From an uncultured Eubacteriales bacterium (GTDB lineage: Bacteria; Bacillota; Clostridia; Christensenellales; UBA1242): a DNA stretch of 23,457 bases. The notes under the pieces are model-generated. The model worked only from the letters and a program-made list of their open reading frames with translations, searched no databases and was not told where the DNA came from. Below are positions 1 through 7,433 of this stretch, one piece after another (the first letter of the stretch is position 1; every line of letters starts with the position of its first letter). The DNA lies in assembly GCA_900552105.1 (NCBI GenBank), contig URYH01000019.1, forward strand, positions 1 to 23,457. Reading direction: 5' to 3'. Made by a program: the position numbers and the translations under genes.

Positions 1-1633
1 TTTGTTCAATTAACTCATCATATATTTTTTGCATATCTTTATTTTCAAAACTGCGACGAGTGGATTTTGTTTTATCAACATCATAAATTGATTTTGAGCG
101 TTTTGCCTTGACGTCCTGTTCTGTCACGCGCGAAAAGTCTTGCCAGATTTGACCGCCACCATTGATGCACCCACCGGGGCACGCCATGACTTCAACAAAG
201 TCATAGTGACTTTTCCCTGACATAATGTCTTCAACCACTCGTCTTGCATTCCCCAAACCGCTAACCACGCAAAGTTTGAGAGTTCTCGCCCCAGCTTTGA
301 CATTTGCTTCTTTGCGACCCGTGCTTCCTCGGACTTCTTCAAATTCAACTTTGTCTTCGCCCAAAAGATGACAAGCATAGCGAAGTGTAGCCTCTGTCAC
401 GCCGCCCGAAACACCAAAAAGCAGTCCACCGCCAGAATATTCCGAAAGCGGGCTATCAAAAGATGTTGGCGACAACTCCAAGAGATTTATGTCCTTTTGT
501 TTCAACAGGCGCGCAAGTTCTCTTGTCGTGATGACAAGGTCGACATCTTGTGCTCGTTCTCTTTCGCCTTTTTTTGCCGTGCAGGGCATAATTCCGACCG
601 TTCTGATTTTATCTTTTGGAATGTCGTATTTTTGAGTGTAATAGTTCTTTATGATTGCGCCCAACATTTCTGTTGGACTCTTGCAAGTTGAGAGTGAACT
701 CTCATAGGCTTTGAAGTGATTTTGCACAAACTTAAACCATGCCGGGCAGCACGAAGAGAATTGCGGCAAGTTTTTGTTTTGTTTTATTCTTTCAACAAGT
801 TCTTCCGCCTCTTCCTTGACTGTGAAATCTGCCCCCATATTGACATCAAACACTTTTTTGAAGCCCAACATTTTTAGTGCGGTCACCATTTTGCCTTCTT
901 CAAATGTCCCAATTGGCATTCCAAACGCTTCGGCAAGACTAACGCGAACAGAAGGTGCAATTTGACAAGTGACAAAAAGATTTTCGTCAGCAAGCATCTC
1001 CAACAGTTTTTTCGTGTCGTCTTTTTCAACAAGTGCTCCAACTGGGCACACAAGCGTGCATTGACCACAGCCAACGCACGGACTTTTTTTCATGTCTTGG
1101 TCAAACGGACAGCCAAGCTTTGTTGAAAATCCCCTGCCAATTTTTGTCAGCGCGTTCACAGTTTGAATATCCCCGCAAACTTTTTCGCATCGCCCACACA
1201 AAATGCACTTATTCATATCACGCACAATGCAAGGCGAGGACAAGTCAATCTCATATTGATTTTTTTGCCCGCCGTCAAATCCGCTTTGCACTTGATATTT
1301 ATCGCAATATTCTTCAAGTTTGCAATAACCTTGTTTTTCGCAATGCTCACAATCTTTGTGATGATTGCTGACGAGCATTTTGAGAGTCATTTTTCTTGAA
1401 TTCACAACATTTTCAGACTCAGTTTCAATCTCCATGCCATCGCAAACTGCGGTCGAGCAAGCGGTGACGAGTTTTCCATTCACTTCAACCATACACACTC
1501 TGCAACTTGAATTCTCACACACGTTTTTTAAAAAACACAGAGTTGGAATTTCAATCCCATTTTCGCGGCAAACGTCAAGAATGGTCTGACCTTCTTTGGC
1601 GTCATATTGTTTTCCATTAATAACCACTTTCAT
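1..1633 (-). CDS. hydA: [FeFe]-hydrogenase catalytic subunit HydA (3' end off the window)
   Basis: Catalytic subunit of a cytoplasmic [FeFe]-hydrogenase, which reduces protons to H2 or oxidises H2. About 544 residues are visible and the frame is still open at the left edge, so the C-terminus is missing. The N-terminus is a plant-type [2Fe-2S] domain with C33, C44, C47 and C59. A His/Cys-ligated cluster segment follows (HHKDCEHC, residues about 90-97), then two CxxCxxC ferredoxin motifs. The H-cluster motifs are present in order: L1 SSCCPAW near residue 294 (Ser where Thr is usual), L2 MPCTAKKGE near 349, and L3 MACPGGCINGGGQ near 485. The ATG at 1633 lies 1 nt after the hydB stop, and its ribosome site (AAGGTG) is inside the end of hydB, suggesting translational coupling. 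With HydB and HydC encoded upstream, this looks like the NAD(P)-linked or electron-bifurcating trimeric type rather than the monomeric ferredoxin type. That assignment is inferred from the operon. Confidence 0.95.
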   Translation of the reverse strand, partial: MKVVINGKQYDAKEGQTILDVCRENGIEIPTLCFLKNVCENSSCRVCMVEVNGKLVTACSTAVCDGMEIETESENVVNSRKMTLKMLVSNHHKDCEHCEKQGYCKLEEYCDKYQVQSGFDGGQKNQYEIDLSSPCIVRDMNKCILCGRCEKVCGDIQTVNALTKIGRGFSTKLGCPFDQDMKKSPCVGCGQCTLVCPVGALVEKDDTKKLLEMLADENLFVTCQIAPSVRVSLAEAFGMPIGTFEEGKMVTALKMLGFKKVFDVNMGADFTVKEEAEELVERIKQNKNLPQFSSCCPAWFKFVQNHFKAYESSLSTCKSPTEMLGAIIKNYYTQKYDIPKDKIRTVGIMPCTAKKGERERAQDVDLVITTRELARLLKQKDINLLELSPTSFDSPLSEYSGGGLLFGVSGGVTEATLRYACHLLGEDKVEFEEVRGSTGRKEANVKAGARTLKLCVVSGLGNARRVVEDIMSGKSHYDFVEVMACPGGCINGGGQIWQDFSRVTEQDVKAKRSKSIYDVDKTKSTRRSFENKDMQKIYDELIEQ

Positions 1634-1634
1634 C

Positions 1635-3464
1635 TCACACCTTCCTAATTGCCGAGAACTTGCAGGTTTTTGCACAAGTTCCACACTTTATGCACTTTTC
1701 TTGGCAAATTTCATGCGGTTGACGCACCGCGCCACTGATTGCATTTGTTGGACAAACTCTTGCACACGCCGTGCAGCCAATGCATTTTGTTTTGTCGATT
1801 TCGTATTTCACAAGCCCTTTGCAAACCCCAGCAGGACATCTGCCATGGATATGTTCAATATATTCATCTCGGAAAAAGCGGAGAGTTGAAAGCACTGGAT
1901 TTGGAGAAGTTTGACCAAGTCCACAAAGTGAATTGTTTTTTGTGTAATTCGCGATTTCTTCGAGTTCGTCAAGGTCTTTTTCATTCGCCTTGCCCTCAGT
2001 TATTTTTGTCAATATTTCAAGCATGCGCTTGTTCCCAATTCGACAAGGTGTGCATTTCCCACAACTCTCATCAACCGAAAACGACAAGAAAAATTTGGCA
2101 ATATCCACCATGCACGCGTCCTCACCAAGCACAATCATTCCACCCGAACCCATCATGGCGCCAGACCTTGTGAGGCTTTCATAATCAATATCCGTGTCGC
2201 AAAGTTCTTTTGGAATACACCCGCCACTCGGACCCCCAACAAGCACTGCTTTGAGTTGTTTTCCGCCTTTGACACCACCGCCACAAATATCAACAATTTG
2301 ATTAATAGTTGTGCCCATTGGCAGTTCAAAAAGTCCAGTGTTGTTCACATGTCCCGACAGCGCAAAAACTTTTGTTCCTTTTGATCCTTCTGTCCCAACA
2401 CTTTGAAACCACTCCGCACCTTTCAAAACAATTTGCGGAATGCAAGCAAGTGTTTCAACATTATTGATAACTGTTGGTTTTCCCAAATAACCACGCACCG
2501 CTGGATATGGCGGTTTTTTTGTTGGCTCACCACGCTTTCCCTCGCAACTGCGAAGAAGCGCTGTTTCTTCTCCGCAAACAAACGCACTCGCGCCATATTT
2601 GATTTCAATATCAAAACAAAAATCAGTTTCAAAAATATTGTCACCCAAAAGCCCAAGTTTTTTTGCGTCACAAATTGCTTTTTCAAGACGCTCCCCAGCA
2701 AGCGGATATTCGGCTCGAACATAAACAATGCCATGACTTGCCCCAATTGCATATCCCGCAATTTCAAGTGCCTCAATAATTGCGTGCGGATTGCTCTCCA
2801 TGATTGACCTATCCATAAAAGCACCCGGGTCACCTTCGTCCGCGTTGCAAACAACATATTTTTCTTCGCTTTCGCTCGCTTTTGCAAAACTCCACTTCTT
2901 GCCGGTCGGAAATCCCGCTCCGCCTCGTCCACGAATTCCGCTTTTTGAAACGATGTCGATCACTTCATCTTGCGTCTTGTTTAGTGCAAAAAGCAGTCCA
3001 GAATACCCATCAACCGCAATATAATCGTTAATATCTTCCGGGTCAATTTCCCCAATGTTTGCTCGTGCAATAAATGTTTGAGTTTTGAAAAACGGAATAT
3101 CTTTGAGGCTTTTGTATTCCACTCCGTCTTTATCTTTATATAAAAGTCGCGTGACAACTTCTCCCGCTCGCGTTTTCTTGACAATTTCTTCAACATCTTC
3201 ACTTTTCACACGATTGTAAAAAATTTCACCAGGGTAAACCAAAACATTTGGACCCATTCCACAAAGCCCCAAACAACCAGTTTTGCAAATCTTGATAGTC
3301 CCGTCCGCAAACTCCAAGAACTTTTCATAAACCGCTTTTGAATTTATGCTTTCACACCCAGACGAATAACAAACCATGATTTGATGTCGACCTTCCCGTG
3401 GAGCAAGTGCAATGTTTTTTTGCAAGGTTTGATTTTTGATTTGTTCAAGTTTATTTCGATTCAT
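1635..3464 (-). CDS. hydB: NADH-binding flavoprotein subunit HydB (NuoF-like)
   Basis: 609-residue diaphorase subunit that passes electrons between NAD(H) and the hydrogenase; homologous to complex I NuoF. Domains in order: an N-terminal thioredoxin-like [2Fe-2S] domain (C32, C37, then CKTGCLGLC at 60-68); the NADH/FMN core with GRGGAGFPTG at 179-188 and GDPGAFMDRS shortly after; an N3-type [4Fe-4S] site ESCGKCTPCR near residue 470 with its fourth Cys in SLCGLG; and a C-terminal 2x[4Fe-4S] ferredoxin domain (CIGCTACARVCP and CIKCGTCAKTCK, from about residue 558). The N-terminal and C-terminal additions distinguish HydB from plain NuoF. Its start overlaps the hydC stop by 4 bp (ATGA) and its stop is 1 nt before hydA, so the three genes form one tight operon. 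In bifurcating enzymes such as that of Thermotoga maritima this subunit holds the flavin, but bifurcation cannot be proved from sequence. Confidence 0.95.
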   Translation of the reverse strand: MNRNKLEQIKNQTLQKNIALAPREGRHQIMVCYSSGCESINSKAVYEKFLEFADGTIKICKTGCLGLCGMGPNVLVYPGEIFYNRVKSEDVEEIVKKTRAGEVVTRLLYKDKDGVEYKSLKDIPFFKTQTFIARANIGEIDPEDINDYIAVDGYSGLLFALNKTQDEVIDIVSKSGIRGRGGAGFPTGKKWSFAKASESEEKYVVCNADEGDPGAFMDRSIMESNPHAIIEALEIAGYAIGASHGIVYVRAEYPLAGERLEKAICDAKKLGLLGDNIFETDFCFDIEIKYGASAFVCGEETALLRSCEGKRGEPTKKPPYPAVRGYLGKPTVINNVETLACIPQIVLKGAEWFQSVGTEGSKGTKVFALSGHVNNTGLFELPMGTTINQIVDICGGGVKGGKQLKAVLVGGPSGGCIPKELCDTDIDYESLTRSGAMMGSGGMIVLGEDACMVDIAKFFLSFSVDESCGKCTPCRIGNKRMLEILTKITEGKANEKDLDELEEIANYTKNNSLCGLGQTSPNPVLSTLRFFRDEYIEHIHGRCPAGVCKGLVKYEIDKTKCIGCTACARVCPTNAISGAVRQPHEICQEKCIKCGTCAKTCKFSAIRKV

Positions 3465-3907
3465 TCCCTCTCCTCCGCGTAAAGTTTGTCAACAAGTTTG
3501 TTGATTGAAAGCGGTGTGACGGCGGAATAAATGTTCCCGTCAATGCTCACAACTGGTGCAAGACCGCAACATCCAAGACATCTCACATAGTGCAGTTCAA
3601 CAAATCCGTCCTCTGTTATCCCGCCGTCACCAATTCCCAGCCTTTTTTCAAGCGTGTCGCAAATCACACCCGCACCAAGCACAAAACATGCCGTCCCTGT
3701 GCATATTGATATTGAGTGCTTTGCTTTTGGTTTCAGGCGAAATTGGGAATAGAATGTGACAACTCCATAAATTTCAGCACACGACACCTTTGTTGTTTCT
3801 GAAATTTTTTCAATCGCCTCTTGCGAAACATATCCACATTTCTCCATTTCCTTTTGCAACAAAGGAATCACTTTTGTCTGTTGCTTCTTGCAATCACATT
3901 CTTTCAT
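3461..3907 (-). CDS. hydC: [2Fe-2S] subunit HydC (NuoE-like)
   Basis: 148-residue thioredoxin-fold [2Fe-2S] protein of the NuoE family, first gene of hydCBA. The four predicted cluster ligands are C69, C74, C110 and C114, in CTGTAC and CLGCCG. Length is normal for the family. I place the start at the ATG at 3907, because GAGG lies 5 nt upstream. An in-frame GTG at 3913 overlaps that ribosome site and is less likely. The last 4 bp overlap hydB. The N-terminus has extra cysteines (CDC at residues 4-6 and C24) that are not part of the usual ligand set; I do not assign them a role. Confidence 0.93.
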   Translation of the reverse strand: MKECDCKKQQTKVIPLLQKEMEKCGYVSQEAIEKISETTKVSCAEIYGVVTFYSQFRLKPKAKHSISICTGTACFVLGAGVICDTLEKRLGIGDGGITEDGFVELHYVRCLGCCGLAPVVSIDGNIYSAVTPLSINKLVDKLYAEERE

Positions 3908-3923
3908 AATCACCTCAAAATCT

Positions 3924-3951
3924 AGTTTAACAAATCAGCGACTTTTTACAA
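3924..3951 (-). promoter_or_regulatory. weak candidate promoter for hydCBA
   Basis: On the minus strand, TTGTAA (3951-3946) and TAAACT (3929-3924) are separated by 16 bp, just upstream of hydC. Both hexamers match the vegetative consensus only moderately, so this is a guess at where the operon promoter lies. A TTGTTAA half-site overlaps the -10 but lacks the second half expected for a Rex operator. Confidence 0.3.
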
Positions 3952-4012
3952 AATGAATATCAATTTTTTTAATTTCTAATAAAATCCAAACAAATTCACA
4001 AACAATTTTGAA

Positions 4013-4042
4013 AATCAATTCAGAGCAAATCAATTCAAGGCA
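4013..4042. repeat. 15-bp tandem direct repeat in the hyd/nrd control region
   Basis: Two adjacent 15-bp units, AATCAATTCAGAGCA and AATCAATTCAAGGCA, match at 13 of 15 positions. They lie in the middle of the 297-bp gap between the divergent hydC and nrdD genes. They could be half-sites for a regulator or simple AT-rich slippage; nothing in the sequence decides between these. Confidence 0.5.
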
Positions 4043-4060
4043 AACAAGTTATTGAAACAT

Positions 4061-4091
4061 AATTTTAATTCATTATTAAAATTCTTTTTTT
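4061..4091. other. AT-only perfect hairpin with T-run between hydC and nrdD
   Basis: AATTTTAAT and ATTAAAATT form a perfect 9-bp inverted repeat around a 5-nt loop (4061-4083), followed on the plus strand by C and seven T residues. It has the form of a terminator, but no plus-strand gene ends before it in this gap and the stem has no G-C pairs. It may block stray transcription into nrdD, or be an operator-like dyad. I do not assign a function. Confidence 0.4.
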
Positions 4092-4105
4092 ACAAAATCT
4101 TGTGA
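4090..4105. promoter_or_regulatory. NrdR box 1 (upstream, weaker)
   Basis: Sixteen bases, TTACAAAATCTTGTGA, match the published NrdR consensus acaCwAtATaTwGtgt at about 11 of 16 positions by eye. The site starts exactly 32 bp before the stronger box 2, about three helical turns, which is the spacing typical of paired NrdR boxes. NrdR is the Zn-finger/ATP-cone repressor of ribonucleotide reductase operons. The pairing and the position upstream of nrdD make this credible despite the weaker match. Confidence 0.6.
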
Positions 4106-4121
4106 AATTAAATTTAAAAAA

Positions 4122-4137
4122 ACACAAGATATTGTGG
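4122..4137. promoter_or_regulatory. NrdR box 2 (strong)
   Basis: ACACAAGATATTGTGG matches the NrdR consensus acaCwAtATaTwGtgt at 14 of 16 positions and is a near-perfect palindrome (CACAA-GATA-TTGTG). It ends 8 bp before the -35 element of the nrdD promoter, so a bound repressor could interfere with RNA polymerase. No nrdR gene is in this window. Confidence 0.75.
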
Positions 4138-4145
4138 TTTTTTGT

Positions 4146-4175
4146 TTGACATTGCCAAAATCAAACATCTATAAT
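4146..4175 (+). promoter_or_regulatory. sigma-A promoter of nrdD-nrdG
   Basis: Perfect TTGACA (4146-4151) and perfect TATAAT (4170-4175) with an 18-bp spacer. Transcription should begin near 4182, giving a leader of about 23 nt with GGGGAGG (4190-4196) 8 nt before the nrdD ATG. It is the best promoter match in the window. Confidence 0.85.
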
Positions 4176-4204
4176 GAAAACAACAAATTGGGGAGGGAAA
4201 AGAT

Positions 4205-6379
4205 ATGAAAATCATCAAACGAAGTGGCAAAGAAGTCGACTTTGACCAAAACAAAATCACAAATGCCATAATCAAGGCAAACTTTACGGTTGACGAAAAC
4301 GAGCAACTCACCGAAAAGCAAATTGCAAAGATTGTCGACGACATAACCAAACTCTGCAAAAAAACACGCCGCGCCACTTCGGTTGAGGAAATTCAAGATA
4401 TGGTTGAACGTGCCATAATGCAAGAGGGTTCATTTTCGGTTGCAAAAAACTACATAACCTATCGCTACGAGCGTCAATTAATTCGCCAAGCCAACACAAC
4501 CGACAAGCAAATTTTGTCACTAATTGAATGCGACAACGAAGAAGTCAAGCAAGAAAACTCAAACAAAAATCCTGTTGTCAACTCCGTTCAACGAGATTAT
4601 ATGGCGGGAGAAGTCAGCAAGGACATCACAAAAAGATTTTTGCTACCAAAAGACATCGTCAAAGCACACGAAAGTGGCGAAATCCACTTCCACGATGCCG
4701 ATTATTTTGCACAGCACATGCATAACTGCGACCTTGTCAATCTTGAAGATATGTTGCAAAACGGCACAGTTATATCCGGCACAATGATTGAGCGCCCTCA
4801 CACTTTCGCCACCGCATGCAACATTGCAACGCAAATTATTGCACAGGTCGCATCAAGTCAATATGGTGGTCAAAGCATAAGCCTGACACACCTTGCTCCA
4901 TTTGTTGACGTTTCGCGCCAAAAGTTCAGACGTGAAACCACAAAAGAATTTGAAGAGTTGGGCATCAAAATTTCAGAAGAACAACTCAACGAGATTGTTG
5001 AAAACCAAGTCAGAAAAGAAATCAACAAAGGAATTCAAACAATTCAATATCAAGTTGTCACACTCATGACGACCAACGGTCAAGCACCATTCATCACGGT
5101 GTTTATGTATTTGGGTGAAGCAAGAAATGAACGCGAGAAAAAAGACCTTGCAATGATGATTGAAGAAACACTCAAACAAAGAATTCAAGGTGTCAAAAAC
5201 CAAAAAGGTGTTTATATCACACCTGCATTCCCAAAACTCATTTATGTTCTCGAAGAACAAAACATTCACGAAGACAGCCCTTATTTTTATCTCACAGAAC
5301 TTGCTGCTCGTTGCACAGCAAAGCGCATGGTCCCCGACTATATTTCAGAAAAGAAAATGCTTGAACTCAAAGTTGACAAAAACGGAGTTGGCCACTGCTA
5401 CACTTGCATGGGTTGTCGTTCATTCCTAACACCATACGTTGATGAGAACGGACAACCAAAATATTACGGACGATTTAATCAAGGTGTCGTCACCGTCAAC
5501 CTCATCGACATTGCCCTAACCGCAGGCAAAAACATGGATAAATTTTGGCAAGTGTTTGATGAAAGAATGGACCTTTGCCACCGAGCACTAAGACTTCGTC
5601 ACGAAAGACTTCTTGGCACGCACTCTGATGCTGCACCAATTCTTTGGCAACACGGAGCACTGTCACGACTTCAACCGGGCGAGAAAATTGACAAACTGCT
5701 CTATGGCGGATATTCAACCATATCACTTGGCTATGCTGGACTTTGGGAAACAGTTCTTGCACTTTCCGGCAAAAAAATGACATCGCCCGAAGGAAAAGAG
5801 CTTGGGTTAAAAATCATGGAAAAACTCAATTTTTACACAAAAAAATGGAGAAGTGAAGAAAATATTGATTATTCACTATATGGCACACCTCTTGAAAGCA
5901 CGACATACAAATTTGCAAAATGTTTGCAAAAGAAATTTGGAATAATCGAGGGGGTGACAGACAAATCTTATATCACAAACTCATATCACGTTCATGTCAC
6001 CGAACAAATTGATGCGTTTGAAAAACTTAAATTTGAAAGCGAATTCCAAGCTTTGAGTCCAGGAGGCGCAATAAGTTATGTTGAAGTTCCAAACATGCAA
6101 AACAACATCCCGGCAGTTCTTGAAGTCATGAAATTCATCTATGACAACATCATGTATGCCGAACTCAACACAAAAAGCGACTACTGCCAAGTTTGTGGGT
6201 TTGACGGCGAAATCCAAATTGTTGAAGATGACGGAAAACTTGTTTGGGAGTGTCCAAATTGCCACTCTCGTGACCAATCAAAAATGAATGTCGCACGAAG
6301 AACTTGCGGGTATATCGGCTCTCAATTTTGGAACCAAGGCAGAACACAAGAAATTCGTGACCGCGTTCTGCACCTCTAA
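4205..6379 (+). CDS. nrdD: anaerobic (class III) ribonucleoside-triphosphate reductase
   Basis: 724-residue glycyl-radical enzyme that reduces ribonucleoside triphosphates to dNTPs without oxygen, in the cytoplasm. Residues 1 to about 95 form an ATP-cone (starts MKIIKRSGKEVDFD), the allosteric site that senses ATP/dATP. The catalytic barrel contains HMHNCDLVNL, GGQSISLTHLAPF, CTAKRMVPDYIS and MGCRSFLTPY. The C-terminus carries a Zn-binding set, C661/C664 and C683/C686 (CQVC and CPNC), and the glycyl-radical motif RRTCGYIG with the radical Gly at about 702. Length and order are typical. The start is fixed by a strong GGGGAGG. The activase nrdG follows 65 bp downstream and is probably cotranscribed. 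Paired NrdR boxes upstream predict repression when dNTPs are plentiful. The enzyme is inactivated by oxygen, consistent with an obligate anaerobe. Confidence 0.97.
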   Translation: MKIIKRSGKEVDFDQNKITNAIIKANFTVDENEQLTEKQIAKIVDDITKLCKKTRRATSVEEIQDMVERAIMQEGSFSVAKNYITYRYERQLIRQANTTDKQILSLIECDNEEVKQENSNKNPVVNSVQRDYMAGEVSKDITKRFLLPKDIVKAHESGEIHFHDADYFAQHMHNCDLVNLEDMLQNGTVISGTMIERPHTFATACNIATQIIAQVASSQYGGQSISLTHLAPFVDVSRQKFRRETTKEFEELGIKISEEQLNEIVENQVRKEINKGIQTIQYQVVTLMTTNGQAPFITVFMYLGEARNEREKKDLAMMIEETLKQRIQGVKNQKGVYITPAFPKLIYVLEEQNIHEDSPYFYLTELAARCTAKRMVPDYISEKKMLELKVDKNGVGHCYTCMGCRSFLTPYVDENGQPKYYGRFNQGVVTVNLIDIALTAGKNMDKFWQVFDERMDLCHRALRLRHERLLGTHSDAAPILWQHGALSRLQPGEKIDKLLYGGYSTISLGYAGLWETVLALSGKKMTSPEGKELGLKIMEKLNFYTKKWRSEENIDYSLYGTPLESTTYKFAKCLQKKFGIIEGVTDKSYITNSYHVHVTEQIDAFEKLKFESEFQALSPGGAISYVEVPNMQNNIPAVLEVMKFIYDNIMYAELNTKSDYCQVCGFDGEIQIVEDDGKLVWECPNCHSRDQSKMNVARRTCGYIGSQFWNQGRTQEIRDRVLHL

Positions 6380-6444
6380 CCCCTTCCTATGTGATCCTGC
6401 GGTGGACCACTCCCTCTTATGTCATTTACCAAATCGGAGAAAAA

Positions 6445-6966
6445 ATGAATTATGCAACAATAAAAAAGAATGATATCGCAAATGGACTGGGCATTCGCAT
6501 CAGTCTTTTTGTCAGCGGTTGCACACATCACTGCAAAGGTTGTTTTAATTCGATTGCGTGGAATTTTGACTATGGAACCCCTTTCACGCAAACAACGCAA
6601 GACGAAATTTTGTCACTTCTAAAAAGTCCCCACATAAAGGGCCTCACCCTTCTTGGTGGCGAACCAATGGAACCGCAAAACCAAATTGAAATCATCAAAC
6701 TTTTGCGACGCGTCAAGAAAGAACTGCCCGAAAAAGACATATGGTGCTATTCGGGTTATACTTATGAAGAGCTTTGTGACCCAAACCATCGTTCACACTG
6801 CTCTGCGACCGAAGAAATTTTGTCACTTATTGACATTTTGGTTGACGGAAAATTCGTGGAAGAAAAAAAGAACCTCAAACTAAAATTTCGAGGTTCAGAA
6901 AATCAAAGACTAATCGACATGAACAAAACACGAACTCAACATAAAATTGTGCTATTAGACATTTAA
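6445..6966 (+). CDS. nrdG: anaerobic ribonucleotide reductase activating protein (radical SAM)
   Basis: 173-residue radical-SAM enzyme that uses S-adenosylmethionine and a [4Fe-4S] cluster to install the glycyl radical on NrdD. The cluster motif CTHHCKGC (CxxxCxxC) is in the first third, and LLGGEP, a typical SAM-contact motif, follows mid-protein. I start at the ATG at 6445, which has GGAG 5 nt upstream and gives the usual MNYATIKK-type N-terminus. An in-frame ATG at 6391 would add 18 atypical residues and has no ribosome site. It lies 65 bp after nrdD in the same operon. Its TAA directly abuts the stop of the convergent downstream gene, with no terminator visible between them. Confidence 0.95.
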   Translation: MNYATIKKNDIANGLGIRISLFVSGCTHHCKGCFNSIAWNFDYGTPFTQTTQDEILSLLKSPHIKGLTLLGGEPMEPQNQIEIIKLLRRVKKELPEKDIWCYSGYTYEELCDPNHRSHCSATEEILSLIDILVDGKFVEEKKNLKLKFRGSENQRLIDMNKTRTQHKIVLLDI

Positions 6967-7425
6967 TTATTGATTTCTCTCAGTATTGTTTTTCTTGAAA
7001 TTATCGCGAAAATCGACCATTCTTTTAAGTTTTTCAAAATCATCTGACCAATTCGTCCAACCATCATAGAATTTATATAGATATTCGCGACCTGTTATTG
7101 AATTCTGGGTCGCGACCAAAATCCCGCTTTCGCATACATAGGCGTCCATTTCAACAAATCCTTTGTTATCACGTTTGTTGCGTGAAATGTCGAAAATTTT
7201 GTCGCCATTATTTGAATAGAACACAACACGTTGTTTTGAAAAATCTCTTTGATGAACCAAAACGCCATTTTTGTATTCTTTGCACTCGCACAAACAAATC
7301 AAGTCTTGCATCGCACCAGGTGTTGGCTCACAATACTCCAAAGGTTGCTTTTTGTTTATATTGTGCAGCATATTGTTTTTGTCGATATAAAAATTATCGT
7401 TTTTTTCTTGATCCAAATATTTCAT
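6967..7425 (-). CDS. hypothetical protein downstream of thyX
   Basis: I do not recognise this 152-residue protein. It is soluble-looking (no signal peptide or membrane segment), polar, rich in Asn, Asp and Lys, with a Cys cluster CLCEC near residue 45 and two Trp residues in GWTNW near residue 127. The start at 7425 has a strong ribosome site (AGGGGGA) and the gene begins 8 bp after the thyX stop, so it is almost certainly translated from the thyX mRNA. The normal operon position and ribosome site argue that it is a real gene rather than a chance frame. Its stop codon abuts that of nrdG on the opposite strand. Confidence 0.75.
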   Translation of the reverse strand: MKYLDQEKNDNFYIDKNNMLHNINKKQPLEYCEPTPGAMQDLICLCECKEYKNGVLVHQRDFSKQRVVFYSNNGDKIFDISRNKRDNKGFVEMDAYVCESGILVATQNSITGREYLYKFYDGWTNWSDDFEKLKRMVDFRDNFKKNNTERNQ

Positions 7426-7433
7426 ATTTCCCC

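Noticed and set aside
2423..2932. 169-residue minus-strand frame inside hydB
   Set aside because: Lies wholly within the well-supported hydB gene in another frame and resembles no protein; a shadow frame.
3920..4010. Rex operator upstream of hydCBA
   Set aside because: Only a TTGTTAA half-site is visible; the second half of the dyad is missing, so I do not call it.
6391..6444. Longer nrdG start at 6391
   Set aside because: The 18 added residues are not family-like and no ribosome site precedes them, while GGAG lies 5 nt before the ATG at 6445.
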